A model generated the notes under the pieces. It saw only the letters and a list, made by a program, of their open reading frames with translations, did no database searches and was not told the origin of the DNA. Source: Balaenoptera acutorostrata (taxonomy: Eukaryota > Chordata > Mammalia > Artiodactyla > Balaenopteridae). From it: a stretch of DNA of 64,000 nucleotides. Where the stretch lies: contig NC_080071.1 in the NCBI RefSeq assembly GCF_949987535.1, positions 22,281,032 through 22,345,031 of the forward strand, written 5' to 3'. Position numbers and translations under genes: made by a program. Positions 37,262-50,489 of this stretch are shown here, piece after piece. Numbering within the stretch: the stretch's first letter is position 1; every line of letters starts with the position of its first letter.

Positions 37262-37370
37262 TTCAGGAAACCCCTCTGAGGCCCAAAGAAGTCAAAGCAT
37301 GTATATGTCCAATGTCGTACAGCTAATTCAAGGCAGAACTAGGTCTCCCTTCCCACCAGTGCTGTCAAAA
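37262..37370 (-). repeat. MIR fragment
   Basis: CCTCTGAGGCCCAAAGAAGT and ACAGCTAATTCAAGGCAGAA, a diverged reverse MIR. Confidence 0.45.
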
Positions 37371-39245
37371 GGCACCAGCCCTTATTTGCTACAAGGATTG
37401 TAGCAATTATAATGGTACATGCCAAGTCTTCTCAATGAGTCTTAAAAAGGAAAATTGATGTGCTAGTCTTGTTAAGGCATCATAGAAAAAGTGTATATTT
37501 TGTACTGCCTCTTTTACACCTCATATTTTAGATTGCTTACTTGGATGTCCAAGTGTATGCTAGACATCCAATTTCCTGCTTACCAAAAAAAAAAAAAAAA
37601 AAAGGAAACTCACACCATCTATTACATTTACAATTCAAAATTCCTAAAAAAAATTCTTGTGAATGCTACCACTCTATTTTTGTGCTTACATTAAAAATTT
37701 GTGAATAATACAATCACTATCTGTACCATCTACAAGAAGAGACACAAATCAAACAGATTTAATTATAGCAATTTGTTGCCTTTGTGTCAGAGAAGTACAT
37801 TCAGGGTCAACTGGCAATTTAATAAGCTTAGATTAGAAACCTTTGAAAAGTCTCTAGAATTGTCCGCCCACTCTCTAGTCTCCCTATGTATGTCACAAAT
37901 TCACTCACTTAAACCAAGAAACTTCAACCCTCAGTTTCCTTACAAAGAAACTAGAGACTTGGAAGATTTTCCTTTCATGTATTCCAGTGTCTGGTTTTAT
38001 CCTAAAGTTTCACAATGGCTATACTCATATTAATTCTCTAAGACGAGCTGGTTTTCCTTCAGAAATCCCCAGTTATGAGAACCCTGCTCCCAGTAGCTCA
38101 CCAGTATACTTAAAGAACTGTTTCTCTTTTGACCTGAGTAAGCATTTCTTCATTTTTTTTTGCAGGAACAAGTTTTCTTCCCTGTGGGATTTCTCTTGTA
38201 TATTTAGACTGAATATCCACTGCTTACAGCAGCCCAGAGACTCTCCTCTCTCTCGTGGAGCCAGCCCATGCACTACTGCTGTCTAATCACTTCAGGACTG
38301 ATGGTATCAGCCTTGGAGTACCTGGGTGCCTTGGAAGGTAACCAACCCAAGTGCTGGCAAGGTTCACTCCTCTCTTCATCTTTTCTGAAGTAGATAAACT
38401 AACGTACAACTTCATTCTGCAGTAAGTGGAATCTGGGAAACAGTTTCAGTATTTATGTAAACCAGACAGGACTTCTTTTTCAAAAGAAAAATTATTTCAC
38501 AATACTCTTTGTTTAAAGTAGGGATTGTAGCTCAAGAAGAAAAAAAGTGAAGCTATTCATCTTCCTGAAGACCCTTTTATTCTCTGTTGCTCAAGTTAAT
38601 CACAAAGCATCAGTTTCATTTGAAACTGATTGAAAATTGAAAATTTCAGAGGGACCTTCTTTTCCAAGAAACCTGGGACAGTATGATTCAAGTTCTAGCT
38701 CTCGGTAGAAAGGAGATCCGGAACCACTGTGAATTTGGGGGGTCGGGTATGGGGGGTCACACACCCCACAGCAGCACAGCTCCACTGAGCCTTTCCGTCT
38801 CCTTTTCCTCTTCTTATATTTAGTTTCACTATAATAGCAAATAAAATATCCTTTACCTTTGCTTCATGAAATCAAACATGCAATCTTTCATTCTCAATCA
38901 TGATCCCAGAGTAACCTAATTTATTAGTGACAGGTACCCAAACTGGATTTCATAAATCTCTGTCCTTCTAAATGCACAAGAAAACGACGTCATCTCTTCC
39001 CACGCATCGACAAAGAAACACAGTGGGGAAGACAATCATACCTAAATGGAAACTGGCTTCAGGAGACTCTACACTCGATGACCAGTGATGAGGGGCCAGC
39101 TCTCTGCACCCACCCCACCTAAACCAAAGCAGCCAATGAGCACTGCCGGCACAGGAAAGGGAAAAACACTGCTGTGAGCCCCTGCCCTGACAGAGCAGAC
39201 AGGAATGGTCCAGGTGTGGCCTGCAAGCCACCTAAGATCTCCTAC

Positions 39246-39306
39246 GCTCTCCGGATTGTGTGAATGTAAAGTAGCAGCTCTCCGGATTGCGTGAATGTAA
39301 AGTAGC
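39246..39306. repeat. 31-bp tandem duplication
   Basis: The unit starting GCTCTCCGGATTG and ending TGAATGTAAAGTAG occurs twice back to back (39246-39276 and 39277-39306), with one internal difference (T/C). Confidence 0.92.
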
Positions 39307-40344
39307 TGCAAGGATACCTCAGAGAACCTGTGCATTACCAAATCATTTTGCTGAAACAGAAAAAAATGCAGGAGCGGGACACAAACAGTTTTAAAATTTC
39401 TATTTCTCCATACAGACAACATCACAAATCCTAAAATTCAAGTCTTTGGATATTTCCTTTACATTTTGGACTAGATTTAATCTCAAAACAGTACTCTCTG
39501 CCCAATTTAAAAATCAGGACATAGAACAAAAGAATGAACTAAGAAGAATGGTAGATTTTTTTTTTTAAAGATCGGAACCAGGCACTGTAACTTCTAGTAT
39601 GGGGGGAAAAAATTAGGAATGAATGGGCAAACTGCCTTTTCTACACTCCAGCCAGGGAAGCTGGAGAAGGAGGTCCTCACCTCGAGACACAGAGGGTGCC
39701 AGTCAGCCCCTGCTCTGCTTGTCTCTGCAACCCAGTAGCTGCTCCCAGTTACATAAGAATTATTCAAATTAAAGCATCATCCTACTTTTAGGAGAACTTC
39801 CAGTACCAAGCAAATTAGGAAGAGATGCAGACCTAAAAAACAATTTAATCCTGCCTGAATACATTTTTCGAAAGGTAATATGTAAATTGTAAATACTGAA
39901 GCCAGAATTTATCCATTAAAATCTTAGACAGGTTATCTCACTCTGCTGTCCCCAGAAATACACATGGAAACTTTGCCTGCATCGCCTGCATCGGAGACTC
40001 TAACTTCATCTTCGTTCTCTCTTACTGTAAAATCCAAACATACCTTGCAATAATAGCTGATGTGTAAATGCTCGCTAGCAGTTATCTTTCTAGAAAGAGA
40101 CAAAATGTCAAGAATAATACTTTTCTCTTAATTGAGGGGAGTAGGCTTAGCCATTTGTTTACCTGTTTTAGTTGGGGCTGTGATATTTTATCATTTTACT
40201 ATCAAATTTACCTAGACAACCTTTAAAAAGAGCGAAATACGCAACAGCTAAAGGGAGAACACCATTTTAAACCATGACAGCTTACTGCAAACATTTTTTT
40301 CTAGAGAACTGCGTGTTATTCATCGTACCGATCGCTAACATGGC

Positions 40345-40530
40345 TGAGCATTTGTTGTGTTTTTTGGTACCAAGCTAGGCGCTTTGTATGTATTCTTTCA
40401 TTTAATCACAATAAGGGAGGTATAATTTTCACCATTTTACAGCTGAGAAAACAGAACTTAAGAGATTTTCCCAACATCACTGAGGAGGTGGCCGTCTGGA
40501 TGTGAAATACGGTCTGCCTGACAACCTCTT
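40345..40530 (-). repeat. MIR SINE
   Basis: CAAGCTAGGCGCTTTGTATG, CCATTTTACAGCTGAGAAAA and GTGGCCGTCTGGATGTGAA follow the reverse-MIR order. Confidence 0.75.
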
Positions 40531-40726
40531 TAGGAGCTAAGCAAAAGAGAAAGTAGGCATAAGGGAGGGCTGTGCCACTGGGTTTCACTGAATTGGGGGC
40601 CTTATTTGATATACAGTTGCTCTATCTAAAGACTCTTTTTTTAAAAAAATGACCTTTGCCGTGAATATTCTGCCCATGTCATGGTTACTAAAAATCTTCC
40701 TAATACCCATCAATAAAACATAACCA

Positions 40727-41044
40727 GGGCTTCCCTGGTGGCGCAGTGGTTGAGAATCTGCCTGCCAATGCAGGGGACACGGGTTCGAGCCCTGGTCTGG
40801 GAAGATCCCACATGCCGCGGAGCAACTGGGCCCGTGAGCCACAACTACTGAGCCTGCGCGTCTGGAGCCTGTGCTCCGCAACAAGAGAGGCCGCGACAGT
40901 GAGAGGCCCGCGCACCGCGATGAAGAGTGGCCCCCGCTCGCCGCAACTGGAGAAAGCCCTCGCACAGAAACGAAGACCCAACACAGCCAAAAATAAATAT
41001 AAAAAAAAAAATAAATAAAAGATTACTATTAAAAAAAAATAATA
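40727..41044 (+). mobile_element. Young CHR SINE, full length
   Basis: Begins GGGCTTCCCTGGTGGCGCAG and carries the GAGAGGCCGCGACAGTGAG and GAGTGGCCCCCGCTCG signatures of the young cetacean subfamily. It keeps most of its CpG sites. A short direct repeat, ATAACCA, is at 40720 and 41045. Confidence 0.96.
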
Positions 41045-42368
41045 ATAACCAAAAGGTTTTTGGCTCAAGAAACTGGTTGCAAAACAGTGGAACTTAGTGA
41101 TATGTCCTCCCTTACCCCAATCCCAACAGTACAGTGTGACTGTGAAGGAATATCGCTAGAAAACACTCAGGCAACATGCTTTCCTTTAGATCTTCTCAGT
41201 ACATGGTATTTTAATCTCAACAAAAGTTTAACACTTTCTAACATGGTTATTTCTACATTTGAATTAAAGAATAAATCTCCTTCCCTGGCCTGTAAGCCCC
41301 TTGAGGACGTGTAACCACATCCTGCCTGATTATCCCACCCTGTACAGCACAGAGCTTGGACCAAGCGCTTTACGTACGTGGTGAGGGAAAAAACATAGAC
41401 TGACATATGTTAGAAACCATGCAACTGTTGCAGGGCTTTAACTGCTGTATGTTGAACAGCTCTGGGGTATAAAGAGGTGAGAGGAGTTGGCCAGGGCTGG
41501 ATGATGGCAGAGTCTGTCTTAGAAAGGAGTTTGATATCTGGGGCAAAGTGCATCAATCATACCCTTTTCGTAGCTGAAACAAGATCTCTATTTTCACTGA
41601 AATCTATTATATTTCCTCTCCAGACTTGTAGCATCTCTGGAACAATCTCCCAACTCTATGACAGGTGGACTTTTAAAATTCCTAGTTTAAGACTTCAAAA
41701 ACACCAGGGATGCTGGACAAATTATGATTGATAGTGAGAATTATAATTCAGAGAAAAAGATGAGTCCTAATAATCTTAATCTTATTGCCTTTGGATACCT
41801 GAGATATGTGGGTATCTGTCTTTTCAAAACAGATTAATCAGAATTACTATAAACCTTCAAGAAGATGTAATCACTCTGGGATCCTCCTGCCTTTGGTAAT
41901 GGCCACATCTGGTCAGGCAGTTGTTATTCATTCTTGCCAGGATTTGCTTTATTAGACTCTCAATTGAAAAATGACACCTTCACTCCAATCCTTTTAATTG
42001 ATTTTTAACCTTAGAGAAGTGTACGACAGAGAGTTATTTAGAGGACTAACTTCTTAATGGAGCCATCTGAGTAGTTTGATAAAATTCTCTGGGATGAACC
42101 ACAAATCACACCCACCGCCCCCTCAGCTGCAGCATGGCTTTAGAAGGATAGACAGAGGAAACGCTACTCCTTGAAATGAACCGCATCGCCTTTAAAAAGT
42201 TAATTAAATGTAAGTATCACCATCCTAATACAATTTAAATGTCATTAGTTTCTGTCAGGAAATTTAAAACTTAGATTTGTATAGTAACTATAATGTTACA
42301 TTTGTACATTAAGCTATACCTAAGTTAAAGATAAACTATAAATGGGGAGAAAGTGAGAAATGGCTGGA

Positions 42369-42792
42369 TCAGTTTCCTAGGGCTGCTGTAACAAATCACC
42401 GCAAACCTAGTGGCTTACAACAGCAGATGTTTATTGTCTCACAGTCCGGGAGGCCAGAAGTCGGCAATCCAGGTGTCTGCAGGGCAATGCTCCCCCGACA
42501 GCTCTAAGGGAGGCTGCTTCCTGCTCTTCTAATTTCTGGTAGCTCCTGCTCTTCTTGCCTCGAGGTAGCGCAATTCCAATCTGCCTCCGCCTTCATGTGG
42601 TCATCTCTCTGTGTCTCTCCTCTTCTTAGAAGGACACCGGTCATTGGACTTAGGGCCCACTCTAATTCTGCTTTGATTATATCTCAAGACCCTTAACTAA
42701 TTACGTGTGCAAAGATCTTATTTCCAAATTAAGTCACATTCTGAAGTTCTGGTTAGACACGAATTTTGGGACACGTTATTCAACCCACTACA
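42369..42792 (-). mobile_element. Solo LTR, MaLR (MLT1/MST-like), minus strand
   Basis: Read on the minus strand it begins near GTGGGTTGAAT, includes GGTGTCCTT-type and CCAGAAGTC-type segments in reverse, and ends near the CAGCAGCCCTAGGAAACTG signature of MaLR LTRs. About 425 bp. No internal retroviral genes are present, so it is a solitary LTR of an ancient non-functional element. Confidence 0.75.
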
Positions 42793-43224
42793 GTGACTTT
42801 CTCTAAAGGCCGATTTTGACCCTCCTAACCTTACTTCTCCTAAACTTACTTATGTAATCAAAACACGTACAGAGAATTATTTTACAACCGTACCCATTAT
42901 GTTATAACACCAATTAATTCTTTAACCATATTTATATCCAGAAAGAAACTTATGTGACATCTTGTTCAACCTCATATACAAAGTAAGATTTCTCTCTATG
43001 GCATAGAGATGGGGGGTGAAGGTGGGGGACCATTACAAGACAGCAGATGCCCCAGTTTATTTCTAAACCACTTCTAGTTGCCACAGCATACAAGTCTAGT
43101 CTCCTCTTCTTTTATCCAAATTTAAATCTTTAATGATAACTATCATCCCCCCAAAGGTATTCCTTTAAACCTCCCGACAAGCCACAATAACCGAACAACT
43201 TCTTTGACCTAGACAACTCCTAAG

Positions 43225-43455
43225 GAGGTAGTAAAGCGATTACGGTTGAAAGGATGGATTCTGAAATCAGACTGCCTCAAGTTCAGATCTACCACTGCCA
43301 CTCACCATGACCTAAGGCAAATTATCTCTGAATCTCATCTCTTCGTCTGTAAAGTAAAGATGATACGGTCTATGCTAGCTCACAGAGTAGCTGTGAAGAC
43401 AGCACAAGCTAATCACTGCTGGGCCCCTAGTGAAATGCCAAGCTTGGAAGAAGCG
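43225..43455 (+). repeat. MIR SINE
   Basis: GGATTCTGAAATCAGACTGCC, TTCAGATCTACCACTGCCAC and ATCTCTTCGTCTGTAAAGTA, then GTAGCTGTGAAGAC, follow the forward-MIR order. Confidence 0.8.
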
Positions 43456-44322
43456 CTTAACGACTGCGAGCTACACTTGAGTTCATCCTTCTCAGTGTTC
43501 CTCTCACAACTTGGTACCCAGATGGCCAAGAGGGCTCTGCTCAGTACAGACACCACCAGTCCTAAGCTTGAAACTGACTTATACAGGTAAGTAGCTTCTC
43601 AATCCCCCTTCCTCCTACTCTGAGTCTCCTTTGCAAAGCCGCAGTAAAGAAGAAAATGGAGAAAACTGAAAATGAAAATGACCCTGTGGGTTCAAAAGTG
43701 GAAGATGCTGCAAAAGGCAAGGGAAACCGGGGGAGCTGATTCCCCAGGAAAGGCTCCCTGGAAAGGCCGGCTAACCAAAATTTTCCTATTCCCTGGGCCT
43801 TTTCATTTGGGTGAGTTTTACCACTTAAAATTCCAACTAGAGATGCATCTGGGTTAGGGCCCCTCTTTTAAAATCCCCAAACTTCTTGAATCTGATGTGG
43901 TAAAACAGTCATCACCTGAAACAGTTGAGATGGCATCAGCAAGGGAACTTAAAGATGTGCATACGTTCCATTAGAGGTGCCTGATCTTTTGTTACCTTCA
44001 ACCTTCAGAGAGAGAGGAGGGGGAGTGCAAAAGGCCACTCAATTCACGTTTTTCACTATGATTATTAGAAGTGAGAAAGGCATTCTCTTCCTCTACTGAA
44101 CGTACCATACGATAACCCTTTGCTCAACGGAGACTCAGGACTGCAGTTGGCGCCATCAGTTCTAAAATTCCATGAGAAGACCATGGGCTCTGGGGCTAAC
44201 CTGGGAATCTAGCTATTATTAATAACATTTCCACTGGCAAACCTAGGAACCAGTTCACCAAATACAATGTTTCTATGAAGAAAAAAAAAAAAGTGTTCTA
44301 ATTTTTAAAATTTCAACTTACA

Positions 44323-44585
44323 GGGCTTCCCTGGTGGCGCAGTGGTTGAGAATCTGCCTGCCAATGCAGGGGACACGGGTTCGAGCGCTGGTCTGGGAAG
44401 ATCCCACATGCCGCGGAGCAACTAGGCCCGTGAGCCACAATTACTGAGCCTGCGCGTCTGGAGCCTGTGCTCCGCAACAAGAGAGGCCGCGAAAGTGAGA
44501 GGCCCGCGCACCGCGATGAAGAGTGGCCCCCACTTGCCACAACTAGAGAAAACCCTCGCACAGAAACGAAGACCCAACACAGCCA

Positions 44586-44620
<35 letters not shown>

Positions 44621-44630
44621 AATTAAAAAA
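44323..44630 (+). mobile_element. Young CHR SINE, full length
   Basis: Same subfamily as the copy at 40727, with about ten differences, mostly CpG decay (my count by eye, about 96% identity). It ends in (AAAT)n. The perfect 16-bp target-site duplication AAAATTTCAACTTACA is at 44307-44322 and 44631-44646. Confidence 0.97.
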
Positions 44631-46278
44631 AAAATTTCAACTTACAGATGAACTTTTGGATGAGACGTTGTAATACTCATGCAGTAGGATGACTTCATTT
44701 CTTAATCTAAATACTCAAATTTCATTACACACCAACAGTCTAAGCAGCTAAATCAGCTGGCTAATTCATTTGGGGTCAAACCAACCACACAGGTCTTTTC
44801 ACATACCTAGTTGTACATATTCGATTTCCCTCAGAATTTTTTTTCTAAACTGAACGGCACGATTTTATGATTATTCCCATTAACCCTCTTTTTGTTAACT
44901 GGTGCCTATCTTCCAGTGTGCTGGTATCCTTCTGCTAATTGATATTCTCTGTAGTGCACCATTCCTCCCAGCTGGACGTCACCTGAAGAATTGAGAAGCA
45001 TGTTTTCTACGTGGTGTACAAGTTGCTGTTTTCAACAGATTTTATCTCAGGATATTTACTGTCTGGTTTTTCAAATCCTAAGACTACCCCCACCTCTTGA
45101 CCTTCCGGGCTGCTTTTTCCCTCTTAGCTAGAGATAGAGCTATATATGATTGTCAATATCGAAGTTACAAATATCAAAAGACTGCCAATCGTGGCTTCAG
45201 TAAATGGGGCTGGGGAGGTGGCAATGATGGGGAAAACACTGAGGCAAGTGCGATCACACTAACTACTCTTTTTCTCTTAATGGTTCTTTTTTCCCTATTC
45301 CCTTAAGAGGGCTGAATAAAAATCAGGTAAATCTCTAAATTTTATTAGCAAGGGCTTTCAATTACCAAATGTTTCCTAAAATTAACAGTAACTGCCAAGG
45401 TTTGTGGGCTGTGGCTAAGCAAGCAGAAAAGATGCACATGGAAGTGAAAGGAGCCAGGTGCCACTGTCTGATGGGCTGGTCCTTTGCTTGCTTCTGATTA
45501 GACAGCTGTCTAGCTGTGGAGCGGAGGGGAGGGGAGTGTCTCAGCAATGGTGTGAGCCCTGGAACCTTTCTCATCCCTGCTGCCAATGGCAGTCTTGCCC
45601 ACTCAGTGCATAAAGGAGAGATGCTGAGAAAAAGGGTCAACAAAGCAAAGAAAATGGAAACCCACTCTCATCATACACATACAGTTATGTAGACTCTGAG
45701 ACGCTCAGGAATCTCTCCTCCCTGCCATGTCCTCTCCCCCAACAAGTACTAGCAGCATATGCACCTCCTCCCACCCCCTAACACACATATACACCCTAGG
45801 CAGTTGCTTAAAAAACATGCCTGGCAAAAATTTTACCGGGGGAAAAAAAGAAACAGCTTTCTGTATATTAGATTTTGAAGATTTTCATCTGGTCCCTGAG
45901 GTTTATGGCTGGCTCTGGCATCTTAGCTGGCTCAGCACTTCTAGAGACTGACCTCTGAAACCGTTTCCAGTTTCCTACAGGAAAGCAGAATGGCTCAAAT
46001 GCATCAGCCCAGCTGGTCCAGTGCTCTGGCCAACCAAGGTTTCAAGGGACATGTGCTGTTAGCTTTTCTGATGTCAGCCTTGGGAGATATAGCCCAATTT
46101 TTCTTTGGACCCAGTTTTGACTCAGTTACTCATACATCTGTCATTCTCTTACTTGGCACCCATTTACATTTCCTGCCTACATCACCCCTGGACTTAAAAG
46201 ATCACTGCTTTATAAGTTAGCTCATTCTTCATCACTGAAGATGCCCAAAGTCAGAGCTTTTCTGAGGAATATTTCACC

Positions 46279-46441
46279 CAGTGGTCCTCAGACTTCAGTG
46301 AGGTTCTAAGTCACCTAGAGACCTTAAAATGCCCCTGTAGTGTTTGAGAAAGTGAGGCGGTGGGACCCAATAATTTACCTTTTTAATAAGCACCCCAGGA
46401 GATTCTGAGGCCGGTGGTCCAGGGACCACACTTCAGGAAGT
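46279..46441. mobile_element. MER5A-like hAT element
   Basis: Begins CAGTGGTCCTCAGACTTCAG and has TCACCTAGAGACCTTAAAAT in its left half, with CACCCCAGGAGATTCTGAGG in its right half. This is the palindromic MER5 layout. Confidence 0.7.
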
Positions 46442-48548
46442 GCCTACATAAACAGTAGAACAAAGAGAGCCCATCTCTGAGATTCAGAGACCTTGGTGTC
46501 CCTCCTACCCTGGAAGGTTTACGCTATGGTCTCTACAACTAATCTGAGTCTTCAGGGCACTGAGGCCCCTACCCACTTATGCCCCAGCACCCTGGCTGTG
46601 ACCACCCTACTCGCAAAGCAGCCGCCATCTGGTCCCCTTGCTCCCCACAGGGTTTATCTTTCAGCTCTCCCAAATGACACTGGATCCTTGGACTTGCCGG
46701 CAGGAAAAGGCGTCTCCGGTTCTAGAACTGCACACTCTCTAGATCCTCTTTTGCATCAGCTGATCCAAGCAATTTCTGGTTCCCTGATCTGACACTTCTT
46801 ACTAACCCTCCCTCAGACGTGAGAGGTTTTCGTGGCTTCTCCCTAACAGACATATAGAGAGTTCAATGCCCAGCTCTACATACACTTCACCGGGTACAAA
46901 GAAATGTCAACTCATCGGCTCAGAGGATCCCCCCCGGGAACGAGGCCTTCCACAGTGCATCTCCTACACAGTTACAAGACAACATCTTTCTGTTCCCATT
47001 CGAAGTCAGGGAGTCAATTCCACACGTGTTCATTTTACAAATTGTCTCAATCCTTACTTTGGTTTATGTGACTATTTGCAGAAAACAAACAAACAAACTT
47101 CAGAAAGTGGCTGCTTTTATAAACCCAATCACCTCATTCTGGGCAGAAATGTACCTTCCCCGACACATAGCACTGCCAGTCACTGATAAATTCTTGCTGA
47201 AATAATAACTGATAAGTATGCCTAACTTCACACGCTGAGGTAGTTCTGAAAAATTCTGCATGAGCAAATCCATGTCCTGAATGCAGTAAGGAAACAGGAT
47301 TTTTAAAGAAAACCTGAAAATGAAAGCAGCAAATATTGTGCCCCAAATATGCATGTAAAGTACTATGCTCCGTAAACACTATGCTGCAAAGAAATACAGT
47401 TTCCAAGTGCTCAGAGATCTTAAAACAACCTAGTTGGTAATGAGAAACACACCCAAACAAAAAGTTAGAACAATTTAGCAAATAAGCAACAATTATATAT
47501 AATGAAGAATACTTTGGTAAAGAGAAATAACTAATAACACAACTAATTTAGTTGTTTTTTTAAAAAATTGGTGCCATCAAGATGTGTCCTTAGTATCTGT
47601 CAAAAAAAGAGGGGAGGCGGAGAAAGAAAGAAAAAGAAGTGAAAGAAAGAATAACAAAAGTGAGGCACCTCTAATGGAATGTATGAACAGCTTTAAATTT
47701 TTGTATAAGACTCAAGAAGCTTTGATACGGCTTCACATTCTTACAGAACTACAGCTCTATGATAGCTTTCAAAACAAACTTACAAGTGGCAAGAATCTCC
47801 CTGTTCCGAAGGACTTACCTAATAACTTCAGGAACTCACTTCCATTCCAAGTCCCTAGAGGTAACCTGATGCCTTAATGGGTAATGGTGCGATTCATCCC
47901 TTTCTGAGTATAAAGGGCATTACTGCTTCTCCACACCACCACATACACATCTCAGCTGAGATGCGGTCAATGGAAAACCATCACATCAAAATTCTGCTCT
48001 AACGTAATAGCAGGAACTGCAGAAAAGGGAGATCACAGAGATTATCTTCCTGGAAGAGGGAGACCTTGAACTTCAACTTCCAGAAGAAAGGAAAGTGAGC
48101 TTGACGATGAGAGGGTGGAGTTTCGTGGCCATCTGTGATAGCCTAAGAAAAGACTGGAGCACAGGAAGGAAAAACAGACTTCAAGAAGCAAGGAAAGTAC
48201 TTTTGACTGGAATGGCAGGTATGGACTTGAGCAAAGCAGATCAGGGACAGAGCAGTTAGTTCCTCAAGGTCCTTGAAGATTATGGTTGGAAATGGACGCA
48301 TCCGTAGCTATTTACATGTTTAAGCTATTTCTGTAAAGAAGTATCTTTTATCTTACAGGTGAAAAACAACAACAAAATAAAACATTTCCTTATATGCTAT
48401 GCACAAGAGGGCCACCAGTGTAACACTTGTGTTATGAAAGCCAAAGTGACCACGAGTGAGTCACGAAGCATTTTAGCTTTATTTGGGGTCCACCAGGGTA
48501 CCCAACTGATAAGCTTCACTCAAGATGAAGGAATGTCTGGTACCAGGT

Positions 48549-48963
48549 TGTTGTGGGTTGAATTTTGTCCTCCCCCACCCGCCCCCCCAAAAAACCCCAC
48601 ATACATTGAAGTCCTAACCCCCCAGCATCTTAGAATGTGACCTTATGTCGAGAGAGAGTCTTTACAAAGGTAATGGAGTTAAGATGAGTTCATTAGGGTG
48701 GACTCCAACACGGCTGGTGTCCTTATTACAAGGCAAAATCTGGACACAGAGACAGACATCCACCCAGGGAGAATGTCACGTGAAGACGGGAGTTAGGAGA
48801 GAGGCCTGAAGAGGCTCTTCCCTAACACCTTCCGAGGGAGTGTGGCCCTGCCAACACCTTGGTCTTGGACTTCTATCTTCCAGAACTGTGAGAAAATGAA
48901 TTTCTACTGTTTAAGAACTCAGCTTGTGGAACTTTGTTATGGCAGCCCTAGCAAACTAAGTCA
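48549..48963 (+). mobile_element. Solo LTR, MaLR (MLT1/MST-like), plus strand
   Basis: Starts TGTTGTGGGTTGAATTTTGTC, contains GTGTCCTTATTACAAGG and CCAGAACTGTGAGAAAATGA, and ends GGCAGCCCTAGCAAACTAAG. About 415 bp. A solitary ancient LTR in the opposite orientation to the one at 42.4 kb. Confidence 0.78.
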
Positions 48964-49194
48964 AAACATATTTTTAAAGAAGAAAAAAAAATTAACATTT
49001 TACTCCTAGGATGCTATTTCTATTTTATCATGGCTCTCTTGTCTCACCATTTCAGAATTATGACCAAGATTTAGGGATTCAAAATACCAAAAAAAAAAAA
49101 AAAAATGACCAAGGTAGTATTGATTACATAGATACATGAAGGAAGCCTCCCCAAATACAACCAAACAAAATATCTGGTCAAGACTGAGCCTTTA

Positions 49195-49540
49195 GGGCTT
49201 CCCTGGTGGCGCAGTGGCCAATGCAGAGGACACGGGTTCGAGCTCCGGTCCGGGAAGATACCACATTCCGTGGAGCAACTAAGCCCATGTGCCACAACTA
49301 CTGAGCCTGCGCTCTAGAGCCCATGAGCCACAACTACTGAAGCCCACGTGCCACAACTACTGAAGCCCGCGTGCCTAGAGCCCGTGCTCCGCAACAAGAG
49401 AAGCCACTGCAATGAGAAGCCCGTGCACCACAACGAAGAGTAGCCCCCGCTCGACACAACTAGAGAAAGCCCGCGCGCAACAACAAAGACCCAACTCAGC
49501 CAAAAATAAATAAATAAATAAATTTATTTTAAAAAAAAAA
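49195..49540 (+). mobile_element. CHR SINE with a deletion in the promoter head
   Basis: Begins GGGCTTCCCTGGTGGCGCAGTGG, then jumps directly to CCAATGCAG, lacking about 15 bases present in the other copies. The remainder follows the CHR consensus to an (AAAT)n tail. The target-site duplication AGACTGAGCCTTTA (one mismatch) is at 49181-49194 and 49541-49554. Confidence 0.95.
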
Positions 49541-49736
49541 AGATTGAGCCTTTAATCCAAAACCTTCTGATCAAAGCTAAGAATCAAACCTACACTCACT
49601 TGGTTTTATTCTCTGTCTACTCTATTTTGATGGTACTAATAAGTATCATTACTATCTGGTTTGAGTATCATTTTCTTTCAGTTCGTTCTGTGAACCTTTT
49701 GGTAAAAGAGCCAACGAATAAAGGATTCCATAAATC

Positions 49737-49952
49737 AGGGGTCTGCAAACTACTGTCCAGAGGCCAAATCCCATTTGCCACTTGCTTTTGTAAACAAAGT
49801 TTACTGGAACACAGCCCATCTGAATGCATTATCTATGGCAGCTTTGAAGCCACAGGTAGTGCTAAGTAATTGTGACAGAGCCCTTATGGCCTGCAAAGTC
49901 TAAAGTATTTACTATTGGGCCCTTCACAGAAAACCGTATGCTGACCCCAGTT
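49737..49952. mobile_element. Non-autonomous hAT (Charlie-type) element
   Basis: The ends are inverted repeats (CAGGGGTCTGCAAAC on the left, TGGGGTCAGCATAC reversed on the right), with an interior containing CCTTATGGCCTGCAAAGTC and AGTTTACTGGAACACAGCC. Typical of mammalian hAT fossils. Confidence 0.75.
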
Positions 49953-50489
49953 ATAGATAGTCTGTGAAATGCACGAGCAATTTTTATGTAAACCTTTATC
50001 TGTTGTTTCCCTTGATTGTCAACAATCCCAGCTCCACAAGTGATATTTTCCAATCCTACTTCATACCTTTGACTTGTGAACAATGAAAAGAAGAGCCTCT
50101 TAGAAACTGAAATAGTACCATTTTTGCCTGAATTTCTCTTTGTGCTCTCTAGCTTTTCCACGCCCCTCTTAGAGAACTAAACCAAATTTGGCAACGAATT
50201 AATGCCAAGAATGTGGAAGATACACTTCCGTTTCTTCTCTGCTTTATGCCCTAATAAGCAGCTTAATACAGTCAATTAAAGGGTAGAGTAACTCTAATGT
50301 GACAATCAACACAATGACAAAATGGATCAGCCAACTGAGAACGTTGTTTCTATCCGGAATCAAATCAAATGCACCTAAAAGTCAAATAATCTAAATTAAG
50401 GTCAATCGGAGCATGATAGCTATAGGTTAGACATGTTCTTACACCATGCACTTCTTAAATAGCTACAACTCTTATGCCACTGATTCATT

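Noticed and set aside
40746..40820. tRNA-like heads of the CHR SINEs as possible tRNA genes
   Set aside because: They are SINE heads with long non-tRNA bodies, A-rich tails and target-site duplications. They do not form a normal cloverleaf.
44587..44622. Regularly spaced repeats suggesting a CRISPR-like array
   Set aside because: It is the (AAAT)n tail of a SINE. No array with unique spacers exists in the window.
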